A DNA stretch of 64,000 nucleotides, taken from Actinoplanes sp. TBRC 11911. Lineage in GTDB: Bacteria > Actinomycetota > Actinomycetes > Mycobacteriales > Micromonosporaceae. Where the stretch lies: NCBI RefSeq assembly GCF_012933445.1, contig NZ_JABBNC010000019.1, forward strand, positions 1 to 64,000. Direction: 5' to 3'. A program made the position numbers and the translations under genes. Positions within the stretch are counted from its first letter, which is position 1. Each line of letters begins with the position of its first letter. Below, piece by piece: positions 42,754 through 51,066 of this stretch. Below the pieces are notes generated by a model. The model was not told the origin of the DNA. It was given only the letters and a program-made list of their open reading frames with translations, and made no database searches.

Positions 42754-44144
42754 GTCGTCCTCCCGATGGTCGGCACGGGTTTTTCGGGGGGTGCGATGTC
42801 GGCGGTGAGACTGAGGATCAATTCGCCCTTTTCGCCGCGCACGTGGACGCCGTCGCTCTCCGACCAGAAGTTCCCCCACCCGTTGCCGTACTTGTCCTGG
42901 CGCTGCCAGGTCGAGCCGGGCGATTGGAGCCAGAGGTAGCCGTCGTCATCGAGCCCGAAGCTCGTCGCGCCACGCTGCGTCGTCGCGAGCAACGCGGTCG
43001 GTAGCGGCGCCGGCGTGGCCGGTGCCGCGGCGACCGGCGGCGGTGTGGTCGTCGGTTCGTCCCCGGGCTCGTCGCCGCCCCGGAGCAGGGTCACCGCCAG
43101 CACCAGCGAGGACACCACCGCGGCAGCGCCCAGGACCACGGAGAGCGCGACCAGGCGTGCCCGTTCCCGATGGCGTCCCGCGTCCGGCGTCACGGCGGGC
43201 CGGTAGGACGGGACCGGTGCGGGCGCCGTACCGACGACCTTCCGCGCCGGTCGGGTAGGCACCGGGATGCGCGCGGTCACCGGTGTGGCGGCGACCGGCG
43301 CCGACGCGATACCCACCCCGGCGGGCAGGGCCAGCACCACGACCGCGAGCGTGACGTCGTCCCCGGAGCCGTGCTCGGTCGTCTCCTGGAGCCATCCCTC
43401 GAGGCTGTCCTCCACGGCCGGCACCCCGCTGGCCCTGATCATGCCGAGGAGGTCGGTGCCGAAGGCCAGGAACGCGTCCTCGTTCTGATACGAGTTCGCG
43501 AAGCCGTCGGTGGACAGCAGGATCATCTGCGGGGCTCGGTCCAGCGCCGCGACCCCGGTACGGAACGCGCGCTCGGCACCGGGCAGGCACAACGAGAGCG
43601 TCTCGTTGCCCGCGTTGCGATGATCCGCCGGCAGCGGCAGCCAGGCACCCCCGTCGCGGGCCACGAAAACGATGTCGCCGTCGCCCAGTTGCAGGTAGAG
43701 AACCCCGGTAGGCGTGACGACGGCGGCCAGCAGTGTGGTCCCGTACGCGAGCAGGGGGTTGGCGGCGAGATCGCGGCGCTCGCGTCCGTCGAGATCGGAC
43801 AGATCGGCCTCGGTCAGCGGCTTTCGCGCCAGGTCGGCGCGCACGTCGTGGACCCACCGGGCGGTGATCGCCCGGGCTGCCCGGTCCAGCTGGTCTTCGC
43901 GGAGTGCGGGCAGCATCGACTCGAGGACGGCGACGGCGATCCCGGCCGCCATCCGGGAACCCCGGTCGCTGCGCAGGCTCTTCGGGCTACCGTGCCCGTC
44001 GGCCACCGCGACGACCAGGGCCTGGCCCCGGCCGGACGCCGGCGACCAGGTCATCGCGTCCTGGTTGGTCATGTCCGTACGAACGTGCGAGGCGCCCCGC
44101 ACCGAGCGCCCGAACACCTGCGCGGACAGCTTCGTACCCGTCAC
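42750..44144 (-). CDS. PP2C phosphatase with membrane anchor
   Basis: A 464-aa protein: cytoplasmic PP2C Ser/Thr phosphatase (residues 1-255) with VADGHGSPKS, YGTTLLAAVV, LQLGDGDIVFV, LLSTDGFANS and GSGDDVTLAVV, all metal-site acidic residues present; linker; TM helix (about 333-355); and an extracellular C-terminal domain (390-464) rich in Trp and Gly. The phosphatase should act on the products of the divergent kinase. The external domain suggests that it also senses a signal. GTG start after GGAGGTG, 15 bases behind the vWA gene. Confidence 0.9.
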   Translation of the reverse strand: MTGTKLSAQVFGRSVRGASHVRTDMTNQDAMTWSPASGRGQALVVAVADGHGSPKSLRSDRGSRMAAGIAVAVLESMLPALREDQLDRAARAITARWVHDVRADLARKPLTEADLSDLDGRERRDLAANPLLAYGTTLLAAVVTPTGVLYLQLGDGDIVFVARDGGAWLPLPADHRNAGNETLSLCLPGAERAFRTGVAALDRAPQMILLSTDGFANSYQNEDAFLAFGTDLLGMIRASGVPAVEDSLEGWLQETTEHGSGDDVTLAVVVLALPAGVGIASAPVAATPVTARIPVPTRPARKVVGTAPAPVPSYRPAVTPDAGRHRERARLVALSVVLGAAAVVSSLVLAVTLLRGGDEPGDEPTTTPPPVAAAPATPAPLPTALLATTQRGATSFGLDDDGYLWLQSPGSTWQRQDKYGNGWGNFWSESDGVHVRGEKGELILSLTADIAPPEKPVPTIGRTT

Positions 44145-44159
44145 GGTGCACCTCCGGTG

Positions 44160-44855
44160 CTACCAGGCGGTCGCGGCGATGTCGTCGGTCGCCGGGACCG
44201 CCGTCGGGATGTAGGGCGGGCCGGACAGGTCGGCCGCCGTGGCGGCCACGGCCGCGGAGCTGGCCAGCTTGACCGGCGCGGTGGAGACCCACCGGATGAG
44301 CTCGACGAGCTCGGCGGAGTTGTTCGCGGTCAGCGGCTGCCGCTGCGGATCACCGATGAAACGGTTGAGCACGTGATGGTCGGCGTCGCCGCCGATCGCG
44401 ATGGCGATCCGGATCGATCGCGCGCCCCACGGCTGCCGCAGCAGTTCGGCGAGCCCCTCCTCGAAGCGGTCGGTGGGCCGGCCGTCCGAGACGACCGCCA
44501 GGACCGGTTGCAGGGCCCGCGCGGACATCGGCGGCACCTTGAGGGCGTCGGCCACCATCGTCAGCGCCCGCCCGAGGTCGGTAACGCCGCCGGCCTGCAG
44601 GTCCGTCCAGGTGAACTGCTCGATCGGCACCGGCGCGGCGGTGAGCCAGCGCGCGTTGGTGGCGAACGTCAGCACCCGTACCAGCACCTGCGCGTTGGGG
44701 TTCTCGTGCGCGACCCGCCGCATGTGCGGGAGGGCCTCGCGGATCGCGCTGTTCAACGACTGGATCTTGCCGCCGCTCGCCATAGAGCCCGAGCAGTCGG
44801 TGATCCAGAAGAAGTGCAGCGGACGGCTGGACAGCGGTCCACCCGGTCGGTCCAT
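44160..44855 (-). CDS. TerY-like von Willebrand A domain protein
   Basis: A 231-aa vWA protein. The MIDAS motif DxSxS is present as TDCSGSMASGG (residues 18-28), with the later metal ligands in GGVTDLGRAL (about 90) and VVSDGRPTD (about 125). It resembles TerY of tellurite-resistance clusters and the vWA member of the TerY-P triad (vWA, PP2C, kinase) described by Anantharaman, Iyer and Aravind. vWA domains here probably scaffold metal-dependent contacts. First gene of the vWA-PP2C-membrane-protein operon; divergent from the kinase over 77 bases. Confidence 0.9.
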   Translation of the reverse strand: MDRPGGPLSSRPLHFFWITDCSGSMASGGKIQSLNSAIREALPHMRRVAHENPNAQVLVRVLTFATNARWLTAAPVPIEQFTWTDLQAGGVTDLGRALTMVADALKVPPMSARALQPVLAVVSDGRPTDRFEEGLAELLRQPWGARSIRIAIAIGGDADHHVLNRFIGDPQRQPLTANNSAELVELIRWVSTAPVKLASSAAVAATAADLSGPPYIPTAVPATDDIAATAW

Positions 44856-44932
44856 GGTCGCGGTCCTCTCTGCGCACCTTCGTTTCGGGCGAAAATCTTG
44901 CGAGAATGAAGCACCTTGGGGGGAGCGGCGAG

Positions 44933-46252
44933 ATGACGACGGAAATCCTTCGTCCGGGTGCTTCGATCAATCTGCAGGCACACCGCACGACCTGCGTCGT
45001 CGAGCGGCGGCTCGGCGAGGGCGGCCAAGGCGAGGTCTACGAGGTCGTCACGGGCGCCGCCGGCGATCTGCGCCGGCACGCGCTGAAGTGGTATTTCCCG
45101 GCCTGGGCCACCCGGTCGCAATGGGACAGCCTGCAGGAGCTGATCCGGCTGGACCCGCCGTCCAAACAGTTCCTCTGGCCGGAGGACATCGCGGTGTCCG
45201 AGGCCGGCGGCTTCGGATATCTGATGCCGCTGCGCGGCCCCGAGTTCAAGGGCCTGGTCGAGCTGATGCATCAGTCGATCACGCCAAGCTTCCGGGCGCT
45301 GGCGACGGCCGCGTACCAGCTCGCTGACGGCTTCCACCGGCTGCACTCGATCGGCCTCTGCTATCGCGACATCAGCTTCGGCAACGTCTTCCTGGACGAG
45401 GCCACCGGGAACGTGCTGATCTGCGACAACGACAACGTCGGCATCGACGGGGAAGCGGCCGCCGGGGTGCTCGGCACCACCGGCTTCATGGCCCCCGAGG
45501 TGGTCCGCGGTGAGGCGCTGCCGACCAGCACCACCGACCTCTACTCGCTGTCGGTGCTGCTGTTCCTGCTGTTCATGGTCAGCCATCCGCTGCTCGGCCG
45601 GCGCGAGACCGGCGGGCAGATCACCGACCCGCACGCCGACAAGCAGTTGTACGGCGACCAGCCCGTCTTCATCTGGGATCCGGCCGACGACACCAATCGC
45701 CCCGACCCGGACGTGCACCGCAACGCGATCGTCTACTGGGGTCTGTACCCCAAGGCGCTGCGCGACCTGTTCACTCAGGCGTTCACCGCGGGGCTGCGCG
45801 ATCCGCAGAACGGCCGGGTGCGCGAGACGCAGTGGCGTGACCTCGCGCTCGACCTGCGCGACGTCATCCACTACTGCCCCGGCTGTGGCAACGAGAACTT
45901 CTGGGACCGCGCCGACCCGGCCGGCACCCGCTGCTGGCGGTGCGGCACGACGATCGCGCCGCCGCCGCGGCTGGTGACCCGGCGCGGCGTGGTGCTGCTC
46001 AACCACGACACCAAGCTCTACCCGCACCACATCGGCGAGACCCGCCGCGATTTCGCCCGGCCGCTCGCCGAGGTGGTCCGGCATCCGTCCCGGCCCGGGG
46101 TCACCGGGCTGCGCAATCTCGACGCGAACCGGCACTGGCGCGCCGACACCGGGGCCGGGTCGTCGTTCGCCGTCCCGCCCGGGCGCAGCTGCACGCTCGC
46201 GGCCGGCACGACCGTCGACTTCGGTCCGGTGCAGGCGGTCATCGAGGTCTGA
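44933..46252 (+). CDS. Ser/Thr kinase with Zn ribbon (TerY-P type)
   Basis: A 439-aa protein kinase. P-loop LGEGGQGEVYEV, Lys in ALKWYF, catalytic loop CYRDISFGNVFL (HRD reads YRD), metal loop ICDNDNVGI (DFG reads DND) and GFMAPEVV. Residues about 312-337 form a Zn ribbon (CPGCGNENFW and CWRCG). The last 100 residues look FHA-like (GVTGLRNLDANRHWR, VDFGPVQAVIEV). The kinase, Zn ribbon and FHA-like tail combination is that of the TerY-P triad. The altered HRD and DFG keep the catalytic Asp residues, so activity is expected. ATG 44933 follows GGGGGGAG; ATG 44906 is an alternative. Confidence 0.9.
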   Translation: MTTEILRPGASINLQAHRTTCVVERRLGEGGQGEVYEVVTGAAGDLRRHALKWYFPAWATRSQWDSLQELIRLDPPSKQFLWPEDIAVSEAGGFGYLMPLRGPEFKGLVELMHQSITPSFRALATAAYQLADGFHRLHSIGLCYRDISFGNVFLDEATGNVLICDNDNVGIDGEAAAGVLGTTGFMAPEVVRGEALPTSTTDLYSLSVLLFLLFMVSHPLLGRRETGGQITDPHADKQLYGDQPVFIWDPADDTNRPDPDVHRNAIVYWGLYPKALRDLFTQAFTAGLRDPQNGRVRETQWRDLALDLRDVIHYCPGCGNENFWDRADPAGTRCWRCGTTIAPPPRLVTRRGVVLLNHDTKLYPHHIGETRRDFARPLAEVVRHPSRPGVTGLRNLDANRHWRADTGAGSSFAVPPGRSCTLAAGTTVDFGPVQAVIEV

Positions 46253-46254
46253 GC

Positions 46255-47841
46255 TCATACCGGCATCTCCAGGTCGTGCGGCTGCATCGTCGCGTACCAG
46301 TCCTGGTTCTCGTCGAGCATGAGCAGGCCCATGGTGTGCGTGAGGTTCTGGATGGTGGCCAGGTCCTCGGCCATCCCCATGCGCCGGCGCAGCACCTTGA
46401 GATGGTTGGCCATCTGCCGGGAGTTCTCCGCGTTGCGCAGGTACTCGCGCTGCGCCCGGATGCCGGAGAGCGCGGTCGCCAGCGCGGGCGCGACGGTGGC
46501 GAGCAGGATCAGCACGTCCTTCGTGCCGCCGTCGCCGGCGCCCGGGATGCCGCGGGCCAGCGCGACCACCAGGGCGACCCCGACCAGGATGCCCACCGAC
46601 CGGCTGAGAAACCGGTCGCGGCGTTCGTATTTACGCACCGTACGCACGTGGTAGGCGAACTGGTCGTCGAGCCACGCGCGGAGCAGGAAGTCGCGCAGCT
46701 GGACGGGATTGGAGCCGGCCAGCGTCCCGGTGGGCCGGCTGATCCACACCTCTTCGAACAGCCGGCGCACCCAGTCGCGGGGCGGGTCGATGTCGATGCG
46801 GTCCCAGCCGACCAGGCGGCTGATGCCCAGCGCGGCGATGCCCTGGAACAAGGCGATCCGGTAGCGTTCGGCCAGCCGGCGGTACGAGATCCAGTGCGCG
46901 TGCACGCGGCGTCGCCGGGCGTAGACGACCGCCACCAGCAGCACCGTCATGAGCAGGCCTTCGAGCAGCGCCAGCAGCCACGACGTGCTGGTGAGCAGGG
47001 CCTGCGTGGCGGCCGCCGCGACCGCCAGGAAGGTGCCGCCGAACAGCAGGTTCCCCAGCCGCTGGTAGAAGCGCTGATAGCGCAACGCCAGGTGATCGGC
47101 GCGGACGAGATGCGGCACCGACCAGGCGAGGTAGGGCTTGACCGCCTGATCCGCCAGTCCCGCCGCCCGGCTGTCGGTGAGCAGCCGGTCGGTCTGGCGG
47201 GAGATCTCGCCGGAGAACTCGGCCGACGGGATCTCGTCGTCGTTGAAGTCGTCGATCTCGCGATAGTCGTTGATCGGGAAGCCGTGCCCCGGCTCCTCCT
47301 CGACCTCCGGTTCGCCTTGCGGCGCCACCAGGAACAGCGGCGTCCCTCGGTCGCGGGCGTGCGCGACGATCTCGGCGGTGCCACCCTTGCCGCGCGACGG
47401 CTCCCGATCCCAGACCGCGATGATCACGTCGCTGCGGTTGACCACATAATGCCCGACCCTCTGGTACGCGTCCTGCCGGTTCCCCGCCTGCGGCAGCACC
47501 GTGACGAGCTGGGCACGCCGGAGTAACTCGTCGAACTCCTGCCGCGACTCCTCGGTGGCAAAGTCCCTTTTGTACTCCTCGGGCGGTAACGGGAGAGCGA
47601 CCTCCAGCGTCGCCCCCGGATGCCGCAGCACCGCCTTGGCGACGAGCCGGTCCGCGCCCTCGGCCAGCGGCGAGACCACCCCGAGTTGCAGCGAGGTGCG
47701 ATCCGACACCGGCACGGTCGCCGGGATCCGGTCGACCAGGTCGTCGAGCACCCGCGTGACGTGCTCGACGTCGGCGAGGTGCCGGTGGCCGGTGACGCCG
47801 ATCCACAGTCGGTACGGGACCGCGCCGGGGGCGGCCGTCAT
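46255..47841 (-). CDS. SLOG-like membrane protein
   Basis: A 528-aa protein. Residues 12-190 form a Rossmann-like domain with IGVTGHRHL at the start, SPLAEGADRLVAKAV and SDVIIAVWDREPSRGKGGTA; this pattern matches the SLOG superfamily, which binds nucleotide-derived ligands or signals in predicted conflict systems. Two pairs of TM helices follow (about 283-330 and 430-490), with AERYR and NSRQMANHLKVL segments reminiscent of SLATT-like pore domains. A ligand-gated membrane effector is the natural model (inference). ATG 47841 overlaps the FHA-TIR stop (ATGA), so the two are co-translated. Convergent with the kinase gene. Confidence 0.78.
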   Translation of the reverse strand: MTAAPGAVPYRLWIGVTGHRHLADVEHVTRVLDDLVDRIPATVPVSDRTSLQLGVVSPLAEGADRLVAKAVLRHPGATLEVALPLPPEEYKRDFATEESRQEFDELLRRAQLVTVLPQAGNRQDAYQRVGHYVVNRSDVIIAVWDREPSRGKGGTAEIVAHARDRGTPLFLVAPQGEPEVEEEPGHGFPINDYREIDDFNDDEIPSAEFSGEISRQTDRLLTDSRAAGLADQAVKPYLAWSVPHLVRADHLALRYQRFYQRLGNLLFGGTFLAVAAAATQALLTSTSWLLALLEGLLMTVLLVAVVYARRRRVHAHWISYRRLAERYRIALFQGIAALGISRLVGWDRIDIDPPRDWVRRLFEEVWISRPTGTLAGSNPVQLRDFLLRAWLDDQFAYHVRTVRKYERRDRFLSRSVGILVGVALVVALARGIPGAGDGGTKDVLILLATVAPALATALSGIRAQREYLRNAENSRQMANHLKVLRRRMGMAEDLATIQNLTHTMGLLMLDENQDWYATMQPHDLEMPV

Positions 47842-48854
47842 GCTCCACCCCGTAACAGCGCGCACAGCAGCAGGCTCTGGATCACTCCGGCGCCGAGCAT
47901 CCAATTGGCGAGGGAGCGTTCCCGCCGGCGTACGGCAAAGAAGGCGATGACCCCACCGATCAGGCCGAACAGCACCGGCAACAGCCACCAGGCCGGCGCC
48001 ACCCGGTCGGCGGGCGGCGCAGGTGACGGTGGCGGGGCCGGTTCGTCGACCGGTGGAGGCGCCGGCGTCTCCGGGCGGCCGACGGCCTGTTCGATCGCCT
48101 CGATGAGCTGCGGCACCTGATGCGCGTAGCCGTTGTCGTCGATGCGCAGTGCATGCCGCTCGGCGAGCGGGCGTAACGGCTCGGGCAGCTCCTCGGACGG
48201 TGGCATCTCGGCGTCCTGGACGAGGACGGGGATGACGCGTACGCGGTGCTGGAAGGCCGCCGTGATCTCCTGGCGCAGCATGTCCGACGGGTCGTCGATC
48301 CGCCGGCCACCGTTGGGAAGCCGGCCGGCCCACTCACGCCCGATCAGCGCGATCACCACGGAACACGAGCCGATGGCGTTCTGGATCCGGGTGGCGTAGA
48401 TGGTGCCCGGCATCAGCGTGTCGATGTCGCGGAACACGTGGCCGACGCCGAACTGCTGCTCCAGCGCGGTGTGCAGCAACGTGGCGTACCCGGCGCAGTC
48501 GGACCGGCGGTAACTGATGAACGCCGCCCAGCGCTTCGGCGGGCGTACCCGATCGTCGGCGGCATCCACCTGCAACATCTCGCCGCGACCGGGCGGCCCG
48601 AGCCACAATGTGACCGGACCGGCGACCCGGAACTCGTCGACGCGTTCCCCGTTGGCGAACGTGCCGTGCGTGCTACCGAGGTCGGTGACCGCCCAGCCGC
48701 CGTCGACGGCGTGCAGCCGGGCGTGGCTGCGGGACACGAGCGGGTTGTCGCTGAGCAGATCGTTGCGCCGCGGATCGCGACCCACGAGCACCTCGCGGTC
48801 CGCGGCGAACGACTGTTCGCGACCGTTCATACGTATCCGGATGTCGGACGTCAT
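47838..48854 (-). CDS. FHA-TIR membrane protein
   Basis: A 338-aa protein: FHA domain (residues 5-90: VLVGRDPRRNDL, VSRSHARLH, DLGSTHGTFANGERV) that binds phosphothreonine; TIR domain (about 108-250: WAAFISYRRSD, VFRDIDTLMPG, SVVIALIGREWAG); Pro-rich linker; and two C-terminal TM helices (285-335). The FHA domain links it to the adjacent kinase and phosphatase. After the PG turn (MPGTIYATRI) I see no Glu at the position used by NAD-cleaving TIR domains, so it may signal by assembly rather than catalysis. First of the FHA-TIR/SLOG operon. ATG 48854; the open frame runs further upstream without a domain. Confidence 0.85.
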   Translation of the reverse strand: MTSDIRIRMNGREQSFAADREVLVGRDPRRNDLLSDNPLVSRSHARLHAVDGGWAVTDLGSTHGTFANGERVDEFRVAGPVTLWLGPPGRGEMLQVDAADDRVRPPKRWAAFISYRRSDCAGYATLLHTALEQQFGVGHVFRDIDTLMPGTIYATRIQNAIGSCSVVIALIGREWAGRLPNGGRRIDDPSDMLRQEITAAFQHRVRVIPVLVQDAEMPPSEELPEPLRPLAERHALRIDDNGYAHQVPQLIEAIEQAVGRPETPAPPPVDEPAPPPSPAPPADRVAPAWWLLPVLFGLIGGVIAFFAVRRRERSLANWMLGAGVIQSLLLCALLRGGA

Positions 48855-48986
48855 CGGACACCTCTGATCCGCGTTTCGGCAGGTCGTTCTGGCGGGCGAA
48901 CGGCGATGACATCGCCAGCATCCGTCCCGCCACACGCCTGCCCGCGGCTAACGTCCGGTAGCCGACATGACTTCTGACCAAGCGGA

Positions 48987-49376
48987 TTAGTCGATGTGCT
49001 TGCGCAACCGGCGGCGCAGCACGCTGCGAGCAACCAGCAGAGCGACCACCGCGACGATCTGGCCGCCCAGGATGACGCGGTTGACGTCGATCGCCGGTCG
49101 CCAGCTGACCTCGCCGTCCTTCAGCACGAAGACGCCGATGCCACGGGCGGTCGTGCCGAATCCGCCGCCCGATCCCTCCTGCCGGGCACCGTTGCTGCCC
49201 GGCGCGGGGCCACCGCCACCGCCTCCGCCGCCGCCCCCGGTGATGCGGGCGACCGGCAGCATGGTGACGCCGTCCTGGGTGATCGGGGTGCCGAAGACGC
49301 GTCCGGCGCCGCCGCCGTCGTCGACCGCTTGGCGCACCGTGTCCAGGACCGAGGATTCCGTGGGTGCCGACTCCAT
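48987..49376 (-). CDS. GerW-family sporulation protein
   Basis: A 129-aa protein of the GerW/YtfJ family: SSVLDTVRQAV, then GRVFGTPITQDGVTMLPVARI, a run of ten glycines (about 47-56), GGGFGTTARGIGVFVLKDG and VNRVILGGQIVAVVALLVAR with a terminal TM helix. In Bacillus the homologue is needed for spore germination; in actinomycetes it is widespread and less studied. AGGAGGTG precedes the ATG at 49376. Confidence 0.88.
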   Translation of the reverse strand: MESAPTESSVLDTVRQAVDDGGGAGRVFGTPITQDGVTMLPVARITGGGGGGGGGGPAPGSNGARQEGSGGGFGTTARGIGVFVLKDGEVSWRPAIDVNRVILGGQIVAVVALLVARSVLRRRLRKHID

Positions 49377-49569
49377 GCCGGGCACCTCCTCTTCTTGTCG
49401 TGTGAGGTAGCAACCTCCTTGCAGCCTCCACGACGCGCGCAACGTCACACAACCGTCATGATGTTGTGCGAGAGCCGCCAACTCGGGCAATCACGCTCTT
49501 GGCCACGCCCGGCGTCCGGGTCGCCAACTGCCCCCTTGGACGACCGTCGGACGTCGGGCCCGGCGAAAC

Positions 49570-49938
49570 TCAGCCGGCCCAGAACGGGGTCGGTACGTCG
49601 GTGCCACTGCGCAGCCAGGTCACCGCGGCGAAGCGGTCGGCGAACACCGGGAACGCCGTCTCCAGACGCATGATGTGCAGCACCGTCAGCACGAAACGCG
49701 ACGGGGCGGCCAGGCACAACCAGCCGCGGCCGTCCTGGCGCAGCTGCTGCCGGGCCCGCACCAGCAGGCCCAGGCCTTCCGGGTCGAGCGTCGGCACGCC
49801 GGTCAGGTCCAGCACCAGGTGCCGGCTCGTCCCGGCCAGCGCCAGGACGTCGCGCAGGGCCTCGGTCAGGTCGGCCTCGACGCGGACCACCGTGATGTCG
49901 CCGTCGGCGCTCGTCGACGTGGTGATGGCGGCCGTCAT
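49570..49938 (-). CDS. STAS-domain anti-anti-sigma protein
   Basis: A 122-aa STAS protein: VVRVEADLTEALRDVL, then HLVLDLTGVPTLDPEGLGLLV. The position that is phosphorylatable Ser/Thr in SpoIIAA-type proteins is Pro-Glu here (LDPEG), so control by phosphorylation is doubtful. ATG 49938 overlaps the upstream STAS gene by 4 bases. Confidence 0.82.
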   Translation of the reverse strand: MTAAITTSTSADGDITVVRVEADLTEALRDVLALAGTSRHLVLDLTGVPTLDPEGLGLLVRARQQLRQDGRGWLCLAAPSRFVLTVLHIMRLETAFPVFADRFAAVTWLRSGTDVPTPFWAG

Positions 49939-50243
49939 GGGCGCGCCTCCGTCTCCAGGGTCAGTACGCCGTTGACCCGGGCCAGCTCGAACAGCCGGCG
50001 GATCCGGGCGTTGGGCGCGCGCACGATCATCTGGCCGCCGTCGGAGAGCAGGCGGCGATGGATTTCCAGCAGAGCGGTGATCCCGTCGGCGTCGATGCTC
50101 GGCGTACGGGCCAGGTCGATGATCAGGCGGGCCGGCCGGGCGTCCAGCACCCGGCCGAGCATCGCCTGCCAACCCGGCAACATCGCGCCGGTCAGTGGTT
50201 CGGTGACCACGACCAGCGAGTCGCCACGGGTTACCGAAGTCAT
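49935..50243 (-). CDS. STAS-domain protein
   Basis: A 102-aa STAS domain: LIIDLARTPSIDADGITALLEIHRRL and IVRAPNARIRRLFELARV. The usual phospho-Ser site reads DADG, again without Ser or Thr. Two adjacent, non-phosphorylatable STAS proteins suggest a sigma-regulatory or scaffold complex rather than a classical switch. Divergent from the response regulator gene over 145 bases, which hold the promoters for both. Confidence 0.8.
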   Translation of the reverse strand: MTSVTRGDSLVVVTEPLTGAMLPGWQAMLGRVLDARPARLIIDLARTPSIDADGITALLEIHRRLLSDGGQMIVRAPNARIRRLFELARVNGVLTLETEARP

Positions 50244-50388
50244 GGGTGGGCCTCCGCTTGGAACCAGGGAGACCAGGATGGGCGCTGTATTTCTCACGCG
50301 CTGTCCGGCGATATGACGGTTGCGTGACAAGTCGTTGTCATGCCCGGTGGTGCTGGTCACCGGCCGGGGTACTGGGGATGATGCAGGC

Positions 50389-51066
50389 GTGCCCGCTGTG
50401 CTGGTGATCGAAGACGACGACCGGATCCGGACCTCCCTGGTGCTCGCGCTGGAGGAGGAGGGGTACGCGGTGCGCGCCGCCGCCACCGGTGAGGAAGGGC
50501 TGATCGCGCAGCGCCGGGAACCGGCCGACACGGTTCTGGTCGACCTGATGCTGCCCGGGATCGACGGCTTCGAGTGCATCCGCCAGCTCCGCCGTTCCGA
50601 CGACGTGCCGATCGTGGTGATCAGCGCTCGGGAGGACACCCACGACATCGTGGCCGCGCTGGAGGCGGGCGCCGACGACTACCTGGTCAAGCCGGTGAAG
50701 GTGAAAGAGTTGTCGGCCCGGCTGCGGGCCCTGCGGCGCCGGGCCCGGGCGCTGACCACCGAGGCCGTACGCAGCCTGCGGTTCGGCGAGCTCGAGGTGC
50801 GTCCGGAGGCGGGCGAGGTACGCCTGTCCGGGAACCCGGTCGCGGTCACCCGCACCGAGTTCCAGTTGCTGTGCGAGCTCGCCGAGCATCCCGGGCAGGT
50901 GCTTTCGCGGACGCAGCTGCTGCAGCGCGTCTGGCAGTACGACGGTGGCGACGAGCGCCTGGTCGACGTGCACGTGGGCCGCCTCCGCCACAAGATCGAA
51001 TCCGATTCGTCCACGCCGCGGCACCTCGTGACGGTGCGTGGCCTGGGGTACAAGTTGCAGCCGTGA
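50389..51066 (+). CDS. OmpR-family response regulator
   Basis: A 225-aa regulator: receiver (VLVIEDDDRIRTSLV, TVLVDLMLPGIDGF, YLVKPVKVKEL) and winged helix (VTRTEFQLLCELAEHPGQVL, VDVHVGRLRHKIESD, VRGLGYKLQ). GTG 50389 starts directly at the receiver fold; the frame is open to 50320. Its stop overlaps the histidine kinase start (GTGA). Confidence 0.92.
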   Translation: MPAVLVIEDDDRIRTSLVLALEEEGYAVRAAATGEEGLIAQRREPADTVLVDLMLPGIDGFECIRQLRRSDDVPIVVISAREDTHDIVAALEAGADDYLVKPVKVKELSARLRALRRRARALTTEAVRSLRFGELEVRPEAGEVRLSGNPVAVTRTEFQLLCELAEHPGQVLSRTQLLQRVWQYDGGDERLVDVHVGRLRHKIESDSSTPRHLVTVRGLGYKLQP

